Below are positions 1 to 9,967 of a stretch of DNA of 64,000 nt, one piece after another. The stretch lies in contig CM037876.1 of the NCBI GenBank assembly GCA_021292165.1, forward strand, positions 289,455,938 through 289,519,937. The letters are read 5' to 3'. The notes under the pieces are model-generated. The model saw only the letters and a program-made list of their open reading frames with translations. It was not told the DNA's origin and searched no databases. A program made the position numbers and the translations under genes. Each line of letters starts with the position of its first letter. Position 1 is the first letter of the stretch. The DNA comes from Shinisaurus crocodilurus. Taxonomy: Eukaryota > Chordata > Lepidosauria > Squamata > Shinisauridae.

Positions 1-465
1 TATCTCCACAAGCAGGCAGGCTAGAAGTGTGTTTTTGTTCTGTCCTTCAAAGGAAAAACTGAAAATGTGGGAAAGGAGCAAAATATCACATAGGGAGTTT
101 GGATCCCACAGCCCCTCCACTATTAAGGCCAGAACTCTGGAGAAGGGTTATTGGTAGACATAATGTACAATTATAAATCGGGGTGTGTGTGCAATTCACA
201 TGACCGTTGCTCCTCAAAAATGGGGTGGTGGAGGTTGGGATGAGAACTGCTGGATTTGGCCTGGATGGGGTGTGCTTCCTGGGAGGAGCCAGGAGGTAGT
301 TGAGGGCAACACCCACTGCTTCTGGCCTGAGGAGAGAGAGGCCACAGCCTGAGAGAGCTCTGTGGAAAAGGCTTTGTTTAAATAAAACTTAGGTTTGTTT
401 AGGCAGAGTTTTTTTTTTTTGTTTCTAGGCTGTAGTCCACCAACTTTGAAATGCAGCCTCTTTCT
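1..465. other. Unassigned sequence
   Basis: No repeat, gene or RNA is recognised here. A short T run lies near 410-421. Open frames are short and have no family signature. Confidence 0.4.
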
Positions 466-489
466 CACGCACGCACGCACGCACGCACG

Positions 490-537
<48 letters not shown>

Positions 538-545
538 CACACTCT
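466..545. repeat. Compound microsatellite (CGCA)n (TC)n (AC)n
   Basis: Tetranucleotide CGCA units pass into a short TC run and then about 30 bp of AC. The tract ends with degenerate TCACAC units. Short peptides encoded here only reflect the repeat. Confidence 0.95.
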
Positions 546-861
546 TACAGAGGAGGGCATTTTAGGTGAATGTATGTACCAGTTCAAGAATCATGACCCT
601 AAACTTACTTATTTGGGCATAAATCCTATTGATTTCAATTGCACTTACTTCCAAGCTCTTATGTCAGTGGGCTTTCTCCGTAGTGGCACCTTGACTTTAG
701 AATGCCCTGCCTGAAGAGGAATGCCCGGTGCCAACATTTATGACTGGTTGACTCTGCTGTGGATTGATAGTTTTGTATTTACATATAAAGAGAAACAGAT
801 ATAATTCTATTGTTGGATGTTTTAATGTTACCTGCCCTGATATTTTTTTTATAAAGGGTGG

Positions 862-862
862 G

Positions 863-933
<71 letters not shown>
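862..933. repeat. Compound microsatellite (AT)n (AC)n (AT)n (AG)n
   Basis: An AT tract flanks a roughly 30-bp AC tract, followed by AT and then AG dinucleotides. The flanks (531-861 and 934-1017) show no recognised feature. Confidence 0.95.
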
Positions 934-1016
934 CTTTGACCTCAGTTCTCTCATCAAAAATCACTGCCCATTGTTGCCAGCCATCTACACTGATTTTAAA
1001 AGTAAGAAGGGGGTTG

Positions 1017-1017
<1 letters not shown>

Positions 1018-1050
<33 letters not shown>
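1018..1050. repeat. (AT)n microsatellite
   Basis: About 30 bp of uninterrupted TA dinucleotide. The following 1051-1290 is AT-rich with no recognised feature. Confidence 0.95.
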
Positions 1051-1053
<3 letters not shown>

Positions 1054-1290
1054 AAAATGCAATTTTCCTATCATATGTTATTGGCAGTTTAAAATCTGTA
1101 TATTTAATTATTAATTTTAACATTTCTAGATTGAGCTTTACCCACAAAATTAGTTTCCTGTGCAGTTTGCAAAAACAAAACTACAAAATCAACAACGCAA
1201 TATATAACAAAAGAGAATAATTGGACAATAAAACAGAACAGTTAAACATGAAGATTACTCAACCACCAAAAAAGCATGCTCATAGGATTG

Positions 1291-1446
1291 TTCTGCTCAG
1301 GTGTGCAATCCTATGCATCTTTAGACAGAAAAAAGCCCTACAATTCCATGCATGCCCCAGGCAGCCAGATGCGCCCTCCAGATGTGCTGGACTACAACTC
1401 CCATCATCCCCAGACAGACTGACCATTGATGGGAGGGCACCAGGGG
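1291..1446 (+). mobile_element. Small hAT-like MITE with ACTACAACTCCCA motif (partial)
   Basis: The left part (GTGCAATCCTATGCAT, then TTTAGACAGAAAA) matches the ends of the foldback elements near 38045 and 44219. The inner part carries ACTACAACTCCCATC, a motif shared by several small elements in the window. The right half is displaced or lost next to the foldback element at 1447. The class is inferred from similarity to copies with 8-bp target duplications elsewhere. Confidence 0.55.
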
Positions 1447-1645
1447 CAGTATCCTATTCAGCACTAGCACTAACGTAAATGACATCGCGCTAGCATAAGT
1501 GACTTCTAGAGCGATGCCAGTAGTGTTTGCAATGGGTTTTCCAGGGAAACCCGGAGCATCAGCAAACACTATTGACATTGCACTAGAGGTTGGTTACACA
1601 AGTGCAATGTCATTTATATTAGCGCTAGTGCCAAATAGAATACTG
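1447..1645. mobile_element. Foldback MITE, near-complete hairpin
   Basis: The left arm 1447-1485 (CAGTATCCTATTCAGCACTA) pairs with the right arm 1607-1645, whose complement reads CAGTATTCTATTTGGCACTA. Inner segments such as AGTGTTTGC and GCAAACACT also pair, so most of the 199 bp can fold. No matching 8-bp target duplication was seen. The family is not recognised. Confidence 0.65.
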
Positions 1646-1748
1646 TGTCAGGTTGAGGAAAGCTGTTCTAGAGACCTTGGGAGAAAGCTGAACCATGTTG
1701 ACAGGCCAATACAGCAACTCCACACTAACAAAGAGGCATTGTCCTGGT

Positions 1749-2196
1749 CAGAGGCGGTGTTGGGGGCAGCCCACTAGGGTGGAGCCCTGAATCTTTCATT
1801 TGGAGCCCCGAATCTCTGGGAGGCCCTCTGCCCCACCACCCTGCTGTCCATGGGCACTTGCTGAAATAAAGGTACAGGGGCCCTGATGATCTCTGTTGCA
1901 TCTGATCCTCCTGGATTAGCTGGCTTTTTACCCACATGGGCTTCACCTCCTGCTGGCCCCCACCCTTGAATCTTTCTGCCTGAGTTTTTTCCAGAAATCA
2001 AATGGCCTCCTCTCTCCTTTCCATACACCCCTTTTTACAAATAGAGGTGTCCTTAGGATATAGGGTTCTTTACAGACTTTAGAGTACATGTAAATTAGCA
2101 TATGCAAATGTGTGCTTTTTTTGTTTGTTTGTTTTTTTGTTTTTTTGTCCTGTGGGCCTGAGCTCCAGATCTTTTTGGTACCTAGTACCGCCTCTG
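1749..2196. mobile_element. Non-autonomous hAT element, CAGAGGCGGT family, copy 1
   Basis: The element starts CAGAGGCGGTGTTGG and ends ACCGCCTCTG, so the terminal inverted repeats match over 10 bp. It is flanked by a perfect 8-bp target duplication GTCCTGGT (1741-1748 and 2197-2204). It is 448 bp long and has no transposase frame. A second copy at 30443-31878 has the opposite orientation and serves as its paralogue. Eight-base duplications and CA..TG ends are typical of the hAT superfamily. Confidence 0.88.
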
Positions 2197-2209
2197 GTCC
2201 TGGTAAACA

Positions 2210-3115
2210 GAGACAGTCAGATCATCATATACTGCTACAATTTGCCCTGAGTCCATGGGTTAGAGTGGGCTATAACTGCAAATAAATACATAAATATTTT
2301 CAATGGAAGCAGAAGCTGCCATATATTTGATAGCTGCTGATATATTTGAATAGACGGGGTGTCATTGCTGTTTTGTTCCTTCAACTATTTGGCATATTCT
2401 CCAAGTATGATTATGGCTGCAAGAAATTCATTTGTTTGGGCAAAGAGAAAATACAAATATCGGCAAGCTACTCGATACATTACTAAAATATAAAAAGGCA
2501 TAACCGATAATATTGAGTATAATAGCTTATAAAAGTGCAACATTTTTCAGCTGTTTATACACGTTAGGTTTCAAATTGAAGGTGCTTTGTTTGTAATGCT
2601 AATAAAATAGCTCTACTCCACTCCCCCCCCCCTTTGGAGGGGAAACAAAAATAAATATTATGCTACATTTCCTCAAATTGCGGGGAAAAAATTAGATTGC
2701 TGGCAAATAGCTTCCAATAGATGTAGCAGCATTGTTAGGAGAGGGAACGGCAATATCCAACATTTCTAGATCTATCAACATTGAACGTAACCTCTGCAAG
2801 TGTACATTCCGTGCTGGTGGGCAGGAAGTAATCAAGCCGAATAATTGCTATGCATGGCAAAGTGTTCCATCTTTACCTTTCCATTGCTTTCCGTAACGGA
2901 GGATAATAAAGTCGACCTTGTTGTCATTGGCCTGTGTTTTATTATTGTGATTTTTTCCTTAATCTTAAATATTGTTTTATATAAAAAACATTCTGCTGTT
3001 TGTTGCGGAAGCAAGCATTGTTGCATATCGGGCAAAACTGCTCCGTCCACCCGCTTCATGAGAGACTGGCACAGGAACAACCAGAACTGTCAATTTCTGT
3101 AACATATTCAGTGTG
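2210..3115. other. AT-rich apparently single-copy DNA, possible conserved non-coding sequence
   Basis: No repeat is recognised across about 900 bp, apart from a C run near 2622-2632. The segment 2840-3105 is open in the plus frame for 85 codons and encodes a hydrophobic stretch (VDLVVIGLCFIIVIFSLILN) followed by a basic, Cys-rich tail. There is no homologue I recognise, and AT-rich DNA often yields hydrophobic frames, so this is not called a gene. Confidence 0.35.
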
Positions 3116-3124
3116 GGGCTGCCC

Positions 3125-3320
3125 TTAAAAAAACATCCAGAAACTTCAGCTAGTACAAAAAGTTGTTGTCTGATTCCCGACTGGATTGGAGCATATGGTT
3201 CTGATTTTAGCTAATCCATACTGGCTGCCTGTTTTGTTTCTGGGCTCAGTTTTAGGTTCTAGTTTTTGACTTTTGATGCCCTAAATGGCTTGAGACTTGG
3301 GTACTTGAGGACCCTAAATG
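3125..3320 (+). mobile_element. LINE (L2/CR1-like) ORF2 C-terminal remnant
   Basis: Degenerate matches to the conserved end of L2/CR1 ORF2 are visible: LQLVQ-like codons at about 3140-3160, then a CTGGCTGCCTGTT segment corresponding to the LHWLPV motif, with several stops. It is a decayed fragment. Confidence 0.5.
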
Positions 3321-3552
3321 CCTATTCACATGTTACGATAGCCCATCATGGGTTAATTTCTAAAACAAGGCATGGGTTATTTGAGGGTTGTCTCAAACAA
3401 CCCGTCGCCTGTGTTCACATGACATGACAAACCACGGCAAGCCAGGCACCCATGGGAGCTATGCAAAAATGGCACCTGTGGGCACCTGACACGACACGAC
3501 AGCCTCTGTGGGTAAATTAAGCCATGGTGGGCTGTCGTGTTGTGTGAATCAG
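3321..3552. mobile_element. Foldback MITE
   Basis: The left arm (CCTATTCACATGTTACGATA from 3321) is the inverse of the right arm ending near 3552 (reverse complement CCTGATTCACACAACACGAC). Both continue through a shared GCCCA-CATGG-TTAATTT core. No clear target duplication was found. Confidence 0.6.
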
Positions 3553-3830
3553 GTCTATGATTAGTTCTAGTTAGTAACCTAGCAGCTGCGTTTGGAACTA
3601 ACTGCAGTTTCTGAGCAGTCTTCAAAGGCAGCCCCATGTCCAACACATTGCAGTAGTCTAACTAGGAAGTTACCAGAGCATAGATAACTTTGGCCAGGAT
3701 ATCTCTGCCTAGGATGGGCTGCTGTTGAGCACCAGTCTCATCTGGTCAAAGGTGTTCAGTGTCACCATCACCACTTGGGTTCCGAGAGACAAGGCTGGCT
3801 GGATTTAGGTGGAGTCTCAGCCTGCAGACC
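3553..3830 (-). mobile_element. Antisense LINE 3'-region-like repeat
   Basis: AGCAGCTGCGTTTGGAACTA, CTTCAAAGGCAGCCCCATGT and CATTGCAGTAGTCTAACTA are phrases of a dispersed repeat common in squamate DNA that I associate with a LINE-type 3' region. The orientation is tentative. Confidence 0.4.
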
Positions 3831-3833
3831 TGG

Positions 3834-4343
3834 TAATCCAAGATCCCATGTCAAAATATTTATGTCATAAGGTACAAAATGTTTGATCATCTGGACACCG
3901 TATAAAAGTTTTGGCATCTCCAAAACTGCCAGTCATATGTGCAACGGCTGGTGGGGTTGGCCCCACATAAAGCAATCAGATTGGACATTTTAAGATAGAG
4001 GAAGGTGAGCTCTACCAAATGGTACCAGTTTCAGCCTTATGACATAATTAACGACCCCATTTTGGAGGGGTCAGAAAGGGGCTTTGCCCCAACAAAGTCA
4101 GTCAGATTGGACAGTCTGGAATTATATACACTATTCCCCCACAGATACTGCTTGTTTCATTCATTTAACTTATGATGTAAATATTGGCCCCAAAAAGGTG
4201 TCGGGGCTGCCACCCCTTAAAGGCCCCAGCAGTTGCGCAGAAGACTAGCAGTTTTGGAGATGCCACAACTTTTGTAAGATGTCCCCATAGTCGAACCTTT
4301 TTTACTTTATGGCGTACGTATTTTGACACGGGCTCTTGGATTA
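3834..4343. mobile_element. Long-terminal-inverted-repeat element (about 510 bp)
   Basis: The left arm 3834-3935 starts TAATCCAAGATCCCATGTCA. The right arm 4243-4343 reads as its inverse, starting TAATCCAAGAGCCCGTGTCA on the minus strand. Both arms end at an identical GGCATCTCCAAAACTGC block. The arms are about 100 bp and clearly diverged. The interior encodes nothing recognisable. The superfamily cannot be assigned because no target duplication is clear. Confidence 0.7.
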
Positions 4344-4385
4344 TGGTCCTTTAGGAAGAGTGGAATCCCTTCTAGTACATCTACC

Positions 4386-4485
4386 TCCCTAGGTAGATGA
4401 TCCGTCCAAACTGGCTGGAATGCTCAAGGTTGCAGTCCAACACATCCAGAGAATGCTAGGTTGGGGAAAGGCTGTTCTACATAGC
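4386..4485. mobile_element. Small MITE of the TTGGGGAAGG-end type (degenerate)
   Basis: TTGCAGTCCAACACATCCAG followed by TTGGGGAAAGGCT matches the right halves of the elements at 7716, 24323 and 63261. Confidence 0.45.
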
Positions 4486-4494
4486 CAGTCAGTG

Positions 4495-4605
4495 ATAGAC
4501 TGAACCTCTATGGATTTGTCTAATCCTTTCTTAAGATTGTCTAAGCTAGAAGCCATGACCACTTCTTATCACAGTAAATTCAATCAGTTACTCATGCAAT
4601 AATAG
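4495..4605 (-). mobile_element. Old CR1 3' fragment
   Basis: GGATTTGTCTAATCCTTTC followed by GCCATGACCACTTCTTAT parallels the antisense CR1 3' region seen clearly at 24490-25120. It is strongly diverged. Positions 4606-4830 are unassigned. Confidence 0.45.
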
Positions 4606-4836
4606 GTGTATGATCCTGGGAAACAGAGTAAGTTTAGAACAGGGGAGGGGTTGCATTAAGAGTTTTCTAAAATACTCATATAGATTAGTATGGGAAAGTT
4701 TCATCCAATTCAAGAGGAGGGCTAAAATGGTGATATACCCAAATCTCATCAAAACGCTTTCAAAGCATCCCCATCAATACGTCATCTGATTTCATTGCCA
4801 TTATCAATATTGGTTTTTGTCTTAGCAATTGCTTCA

Positions 4837-6428
4837 TCATCATCAGGCGATCACTCGTGACCGAGTAAGATTGTCTTCCGGGATAAAAGGAGGAGATTCT
4901 AAAGAAGATTGTGTAGACTCTAGCGATGGGTCCGTAAGTGACTGTGGAGGCCAATTCTAGATCCACACAGCTTCCCACAGTGAGGACACAGGTTACCAGA
5001 TAGAAGATGGTCCTGTAAAGGATTCATTTGACGTGCTTTTCGCTTAGCACGTTTCTCCCTTTCACCTTGCACTCGGGCTTCTTCAAAGTCCATGGAACCT
5101 TTGTGAAAGGCCAACCTCCATTTAGATCGTTCATGGGCCAGAGCTTCCCAGTTTTCGATGTTTATATTGCATTTTTTTAGATTAGCCTTATGAACATCTT
5201 TAAACCTCTTATATTGACCACCGATATTCCGCTTTCCATCCTTGAGTTGGGAGTAAAGTAACTGCTTTGGGAGACGGCAGTCAGGCATTCGAACAACATG
5301 ACCGGTCCACTGAAGTTGGCGTTGAAGGATCATTTTTTCAATGCTAGTAGTCTTTGCTTCTTCCAGTACACTGACATTTGTTCGCCTATCTTCCCAAGTA
5401 ATTTGCAGGATTTTCCGGAGGCAACGTTGATGAAACCTTTCAAGGAGGTGGAAGTGACGTTTATAGATAGTCCATGTTTCGCAGGCATACAATAAAGTTG
5501 GTAATACAATGGCTTCATAAACCAGTGTTTTGGTCTTCTTACAAATATCCCGATCCTCGAACACTCTATGTTTCATTCGAGAAAATGCGGCACTTGCAGA
5601 GCTCAGACGATGCTGGATTTCACTGTCGATGTTAGCTGTAACAGAAAGATAGCTGCCAAGATAGAGAAAATGATCGACATTTTCCAGTATTGTCCCGCCA
5701 AGCTGGATAGATGGCATCACCAAAGGATTGGCTTGCACTTGCTGATGAAGCACTTTGGTTTTTTTGATGTTAAGTGAGAGACCAAGTTTTTCGTATGCTT
5801 CTGCAAAAGCATTTAGGATAGTTTGGAGATCATCCTCTGAATGTGCGGAGACCACATTATCATCAGCATACTGAAGTTCCACAACGGAGGTTGTAATTAC
5901 CTTACTTTTTGCTTTCAGCCTGCTGAGATTAAAAAGCTTTCCATCTGTTTCGATATATAATTCCCACACCGGTGGGAAGTTTCCCCTCGACAAGATGTAA
6001 AACCATGGTGATGAAAATGGCAAATAATGTTGGGGCGATAACACATCCCTGTTTAACACCTGATCCCACTTTAAATGGAGCACCATGAGAGCCGTTGTTG
6101 TCCAAAACCGTTGCCGTCATGTTGTCATGGAGAAGTCGCAAGATATTCACAAATTTATTGGGGCATCCAATTTTCATAAGGATAGTCCAGAGAGCTGTAC
6201 GGTCTACAGTATCAAAGGCCTTAGCCAAATCGATAAATGCCATATAAAGGGGTTGATTTTGCTCCCGGCATTTTTCTTGGAGCTGACGTGCAGTAAAAAT
6301 CATGTCTACTGTCCCTCTAGAGGGGCGGAAACCATATTGAGTTTCAGGGAGGATCTCTTCTGAAATAGATAGAAGACGGTTTGCGAGAATCCTAGCAAAT
6401 ATTTGCTTAGGGGATGCCTGGCATGTAT
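4837..6428 (-). mobile_element. 5'-truncated LINE (non-LTR retrotransposon) with reverse transcriptase
   Basis: This is a minus-strand retrotransposon fragment containing most of a reverse transcriptase and the complete C-terminus. Its 3' end lies near 4837, where a GATGATGATG-like tail is followed by CGGTCACGAG and CAATCTTACT on the minus strand. The upstream end is near 6428, where reading stops abruptly in the finger region (KQIFARILANRL). It lacks the endonuclease, as expected for 5' truncation. The clade is not certain. The RT and the C-terminal C2H2 finger resemble RTE-like elements more than CR1 or L1. A second, near-identical 3' fragment lies at 55828-56275. Confidence 0.85.
4920..6425 (-). 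pseudogene. LINE reverse transcriptase ORF, frameshifted and 5'-truncated
   Basis: The product copied element RNA into DNA at the insertion site. Read from about 6425 downwards it shows ILPETQYGFRPSRGT and then FIDLAKAFDTVDR (RT motif A with its catalytic Asp). GVKQGCVIAPTLFAI (motif B) and LQYADDNVVSA (motif C, YADD box) follow. After these comes a connection region with TLLYACETWTIYKR and LQWTGHVVRMPDCRLPKQLL, and finally a C-terminal zinc finger (CPHCGKLCGSRIGLHSHLRTH). The frame changes near 5985-6000: motifs A and B lie in one frame (through 5929) and motif C onward in another (from 6086). At least one indel therefore breaks the ORF between motifs B and C. There is no start codon and no upstream endonuclease, so it cannot be functional as it stands. 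Confidence 0.88.
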
Positions 6429-7110
6429 TTCATTTGTCATGACCTAGCATAGGCCTCCGTCTCTTTTGCATTCCCCTTCGTGCTCTCTGGACTTGACCAG
6501 GGTGTTTTGGTGGCCTCACCTTCCATTTTTTTCTGTTACTTCTAAGGCATCCAGATGGGGCAACAAAATGGAATGAGGCACTAGCTTCCCATCTGTTGAT
6601 GGGAAACCAAATACAGGGTTTTATCGTTCGGTAAGTAAGAACAGATACAGCCTCTACATCAAGGCCAAACTATATGCTATTAAATCTACCCTTTGAAGTC
6701 CTCCATTGGGCTGACCAAGGACAGATGGTAAACTAGTATCACTTGATACTGGCTCAGGTCAAGTCGAAGTTCAAGATTAAAGGTAACAAGAGCCTCCATT
6801 CAGCTGTCAAATGAGTCATTCTATATATTGAATACCATCTAGTCACATCTAGTTCTGCAGGTTAAAAAATATTAAGTGGGTTTCTTTTCTTTTCTTTTGT
6901 ATAGTTTGCCAAAACGAAGTGGTCGTAGCCTACAATCTGTGGAGCCACTGTATCCGAATATGAATGAAACGTTGTTTGTTTGGTGTGTGTGTGTGTGTGT
7001 TTTAATGTAGCCTGGATTCTCTGTAAAGATTTTAATACTAACCTTTGCATTGTACTATTTCCTGTTCTCAGATACAAATTAAGCTGTCACAAATCACATG
7101 TTATTCCTCC
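6429..7110. other. Unassigned sequence with short (GT)n
   Basis: No gene or clear repeat is recognised. A short GT run lies at 6984-7000. Confidence 0.35.
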
Positions 7111-7124
7111 CTTTTCAAGGCTTT

Positions 7125-7505
7125 AGCCCGGGGGTGTTGCACCTCAAGCTAGTGGGCCAAATTCAGCCCACCTAGGGTCCCAATCCAGTCCACCATTCTA
7201 AAAGGTAGAAATGCCTCTCCAAAGGCTTGGTTGCTGGCAGTAAGAGCTTTAAGCTACAATAGGCTGGTTTGGGAGAGGGTATTTTGGTATATCAAGCCAT
7301 CAGTTGATTTGCTTTAACATTATCCGTTGAATCCAGTAGTGTCCGTCCACCAGCGGAGAGGCAACATATTCCCACTCTGGAGTTTGTTACACAATACACA
7401 CACACCCAGTCTCTGGTGCAGATTTGGGGTGGGGGGTTGGGGACCTGAGGCCTGCAGATTGGAGGAGAGGAATGTCCCACATAACTTTGGATGTAGCCCT
7501 ATCAT
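7125..7505 (+). mobile_element. hAT-like MITE, GTTG-ACCTCA family, partial
   Basis: GTTGCACCTCAAGCTAGTGG, CAAATTCAGCCCAC and AATGCCTCTCCAAAGGCTT match the element at 10789-11216. The right end is decayed. Confidence 0.55.
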
Positions 7506-7715
7506 TGCATTGCCTTATGGCATAAAGAAAACAAACTCTTGCAGTGTTAGAACATTTTGACAACATTTGAAAGGGTACCTGTAGTGAAAAATGGCTGAAG
7601 TCTGTCATGTGACTCAGGGCATCAGTGCTCAAAATTTGCATTTGTGGAAGGAAGCAATGCTTTTAGGGGAAAAGGAACTGTAAGGTGTCCTTCCCACTTA
7701 CCAGTGCAGCTTTCC

Positions 7716-7850
7716 CCATCCTGGAGCCTTACAGATGTGTTGGAATACTGTGCCCATCATCCCCGGCCAGAATGATCATGCTGTCTGGGAATGCTGGGAG
7801 TTGTAGTCCAACAGCTCTGGAGGGTATCTGGTTTGGGAAGGCTGCTCTAA
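7716..7850. mobile_element. Small palindromic MITE with GTTGTAGTCC motif
   Basis: The left half (TTTCCCCATCCTGGAGCC) is the inverse of the right half (TCTGGTTTGGGAAGGCT). GGGAGTTGTAGTCCAACA carries the shared promoter-like motif on the minus strand. Positions 7851-8320 show nothing further. Confidence 0.55.
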
Positions 7851-8324
7851 TGTTTAATGAAAAGCAAACCTTTTATCATACAAATAATCCAGACAATCCA
7901 AGTGTACGGACTCTTTTTGAACTTAAAACCAGAATGCTGATACCAAAGGGCCTTAAATGAAGCTGAAGGGGTTTTAAATGATGTAGTACAGATACCGAAA
8001 TAATCTCTCTGCTACTAACACAGTAGTAGTTTATTGTTACCAAGCAATTCTTCTAGCACAAATTCTTCCTTCTGTTCTTCCTTTCATATTTGGAGATACA
8101 TGCCAGCGACTCTCCTAACAAGTAGCTAACCTTGAGATCATGCCAGAGGCTTATCTACTAGCTTCTTGAGTCTCAAACAGATACCGTAACTAACTCTGGG
8201 AAGAAGAAGCATAGCTAACCAGTAAAAGCAACAGGCCCAACTGGAACTCTAGACATCAGAAGGAGCAATTTGTTGTACACCATTGACTCCTTGAAATAAC
8301 ACTTGTCTTCTGCGTTTCCCCTAC

Positions 8325-8545
8325 AATGGTCCAGCAGTCTCTGGAGGTTGAGCAAAGGCTGTAACTATGGTTTGTCAATTCAGACAGCATGCCAAGCCAT
8401 GGTTATCACAAACCATGCTTTACAAAACCCACTTGAAATCTGGTTTGATCCTGGTTTGCAGGCTGAGAGCAACCATGGTTTGTTAATTCAGACATTATGC
8501 CAAACCATAACCAAGGTTTGCTGTGATTATGTCTGAGCAGAGCCA
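8325..8545. mobile_element. Foldback-type repeat with AACCATGGTTTG units
   Basis: Repeated AACCATGG, AAACCATGCT and ATGGTTTGT units in both orientations, plus ATTCAGACA near each end, indicate a decayed foldback element related in style to 49728-50066. Confidence 0.5.
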
Positions 8546-8639
8546 TCTGAATCGAACGATTTACTTGGAATGATCTGCAGGTATGTGTATATTTTTTTTT
8601 GTGGCCATGCACCCTATTTTGTGCTATTCCTTATTAATT

Positions 8640-8830
8640 GAATAACAATATTTATATGCCCCCTCCCTTATAACAAAGTGCTCTGGGCAGCCTATAATAG
8701 CAAGAAAAATATTAAAATACAACTATAAACAATTAAGCTGCAGAGAATAAAATCAGCATAACAAAGATGCTCAAGAAGCACAAGAAAGTATTTTAAACAG
8801 ATTTTAACTTTAGAAACTTGGTAATTTTGA
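8640..8830 (-). mobile_element. L2-like LINE 3' end, antisense
   Basis: ATTTATATGCCCCCTCCC, CTCTGGGCAGCCTATAATAG and AAAATACAACTATAAACAATTA match the antisense form of the L2-like tail found elsewhere in the window. Confidence 0.5.
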
Positions 8831-8949
8831 ATAGGCAAAAACACTAGCAAATGGACCAATTCCATCTATATACAATTCTAACATAATGTGAAAAGGAATG
8901 ATGTTTCATTGAAATGTGTTGTTTTAAATGTCTTGCTTCTGACTCTTCC

Positions 8950-9270
8950 TTCCCAGGACCAGTGGTTGGGCACTTGCTGAGGGCCCGCAGCCCAACCAGG
9001 GGCCCATGGAAAAGGGCCCCCTTCACTTGTTCCTCCTATTCATCACGGAAACCTGCTGGTTCACCTGCCTCTTGATTTGGCCCGAACAATAGTGGTGGTG
9101 AGAAGGAAGAGCAGTAGATGCCATGGCCTACTTGCTCACTGGCTTGCTGGTGGAAACTGGTGGAGAAGGAGGATGAGGTACAATAGAAGCTGGTGGCAAT
9201 GATGGTGAAAAGTTAGACTCACTGTGGGAAGGGCCCATTGAGGGTGGCTTGCCCAAGGACCCCCAAGAAC
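8950..9270 (-). mobile_element. hAT-like MITE, GGGCCCTTGG family, copy 1 (antisense)
   Basis: The segments GAGGGCCCGCAGCCCAACC, a TCACCACCA-type (GGTGGTGAGAAGGA) stretch and TTGCCCAAGGACCC are antisense to the elements at 17485-17845 and 28137-28437. It is diverged and no target duplication was found. Confidence 0.5.
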
Positions 9271-9348
9271 TTGGAGCAGGAACTGACCCTTCTATTTATC
9301 TTGACTTTCAGCTTCATGTCCTTGCAGAATTTCTCCCCAAAATACTTT

Positions 9349-9962
9349 TGTAAAGGATTGAGGCCTACTCAGGCTTCAGTTTGTTGAAGCCTGAAGGCCC
9401 AAACACTTCCCTCGAGTAGTGAAGCCTGAAGGCCCAAACACTTGGATGGGAGGGGGAGTTTGAGAGTTTAAGTTACCCAATAGAAGTTAAGAATTAGATC
9501 TCCTATTCAAGGTCACATGATTATAACCTTCCATTCCTAGGAAGGCTATATATGTGGGGTGTGGTCAGCTAGCAGTTAGTTAGTGCTGAGAGAGAGCCAG
9601 AAGCAGCAGCAGTGAAACAGCAGAGAGAAGCAGAGAGAGAGAAAGAGAAACTGGCTGCATAGCAGATAGGTAGTCTGAAGTTATACTAGAGAACGTTGGA
9701 TTGTTTGTTTGTTTGTTTTATTTTATCATACTTGCTTTTGGATTATAACCACTCTATTAAGTAAAACCCCTAATATTATAAGTAAAGTGCTGTTGTTTAC
9801 CCTGAAAGTTTGGAGTGACTTATTCACCACGTCTACAGCCTACACCCACGTTACTGGAAGCAGGCAAAGGACTTGATAACCTAGAGAGGGAGAGGCTTTG
9901 GGAAGAGGCAGAGATCTCCCAAAGGCAGATCAAGGGGTCCCTGCAGTAGCGGAACCTTGACA
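9349..9962 (+). mobile_element. Solo LTR of an endogenous retrovirus-like element
   Basis: The 614-bp unit starts TGTAAAGG and ends CCTTGACA, an imperfect 7/8 inverted repeat with TG..CA ends. It is flanked by a perfect 5-bp duplication ACTTT (9344-9348 and 9963-9967). A TATA-like CTATATATG lies at about 9547. The likely 5' untranslated segment is rich in GAGA and CAGCAG, followed by AT-rich DNA that could hold a polyadenylation signal variant. The left part has a 23-bp direct duplication (GAAGCCTGAAGGCCCAAACA at about 9395 and 9421), as seen in promoter/enhancer regions of LTRs. No internal gag or pol sequence is present, so it is probably a recombination remnant. The plus orientation is inferred from the TATA position. 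Confidence 0.85.
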
Positions 9963-9967
9963 ACTTT

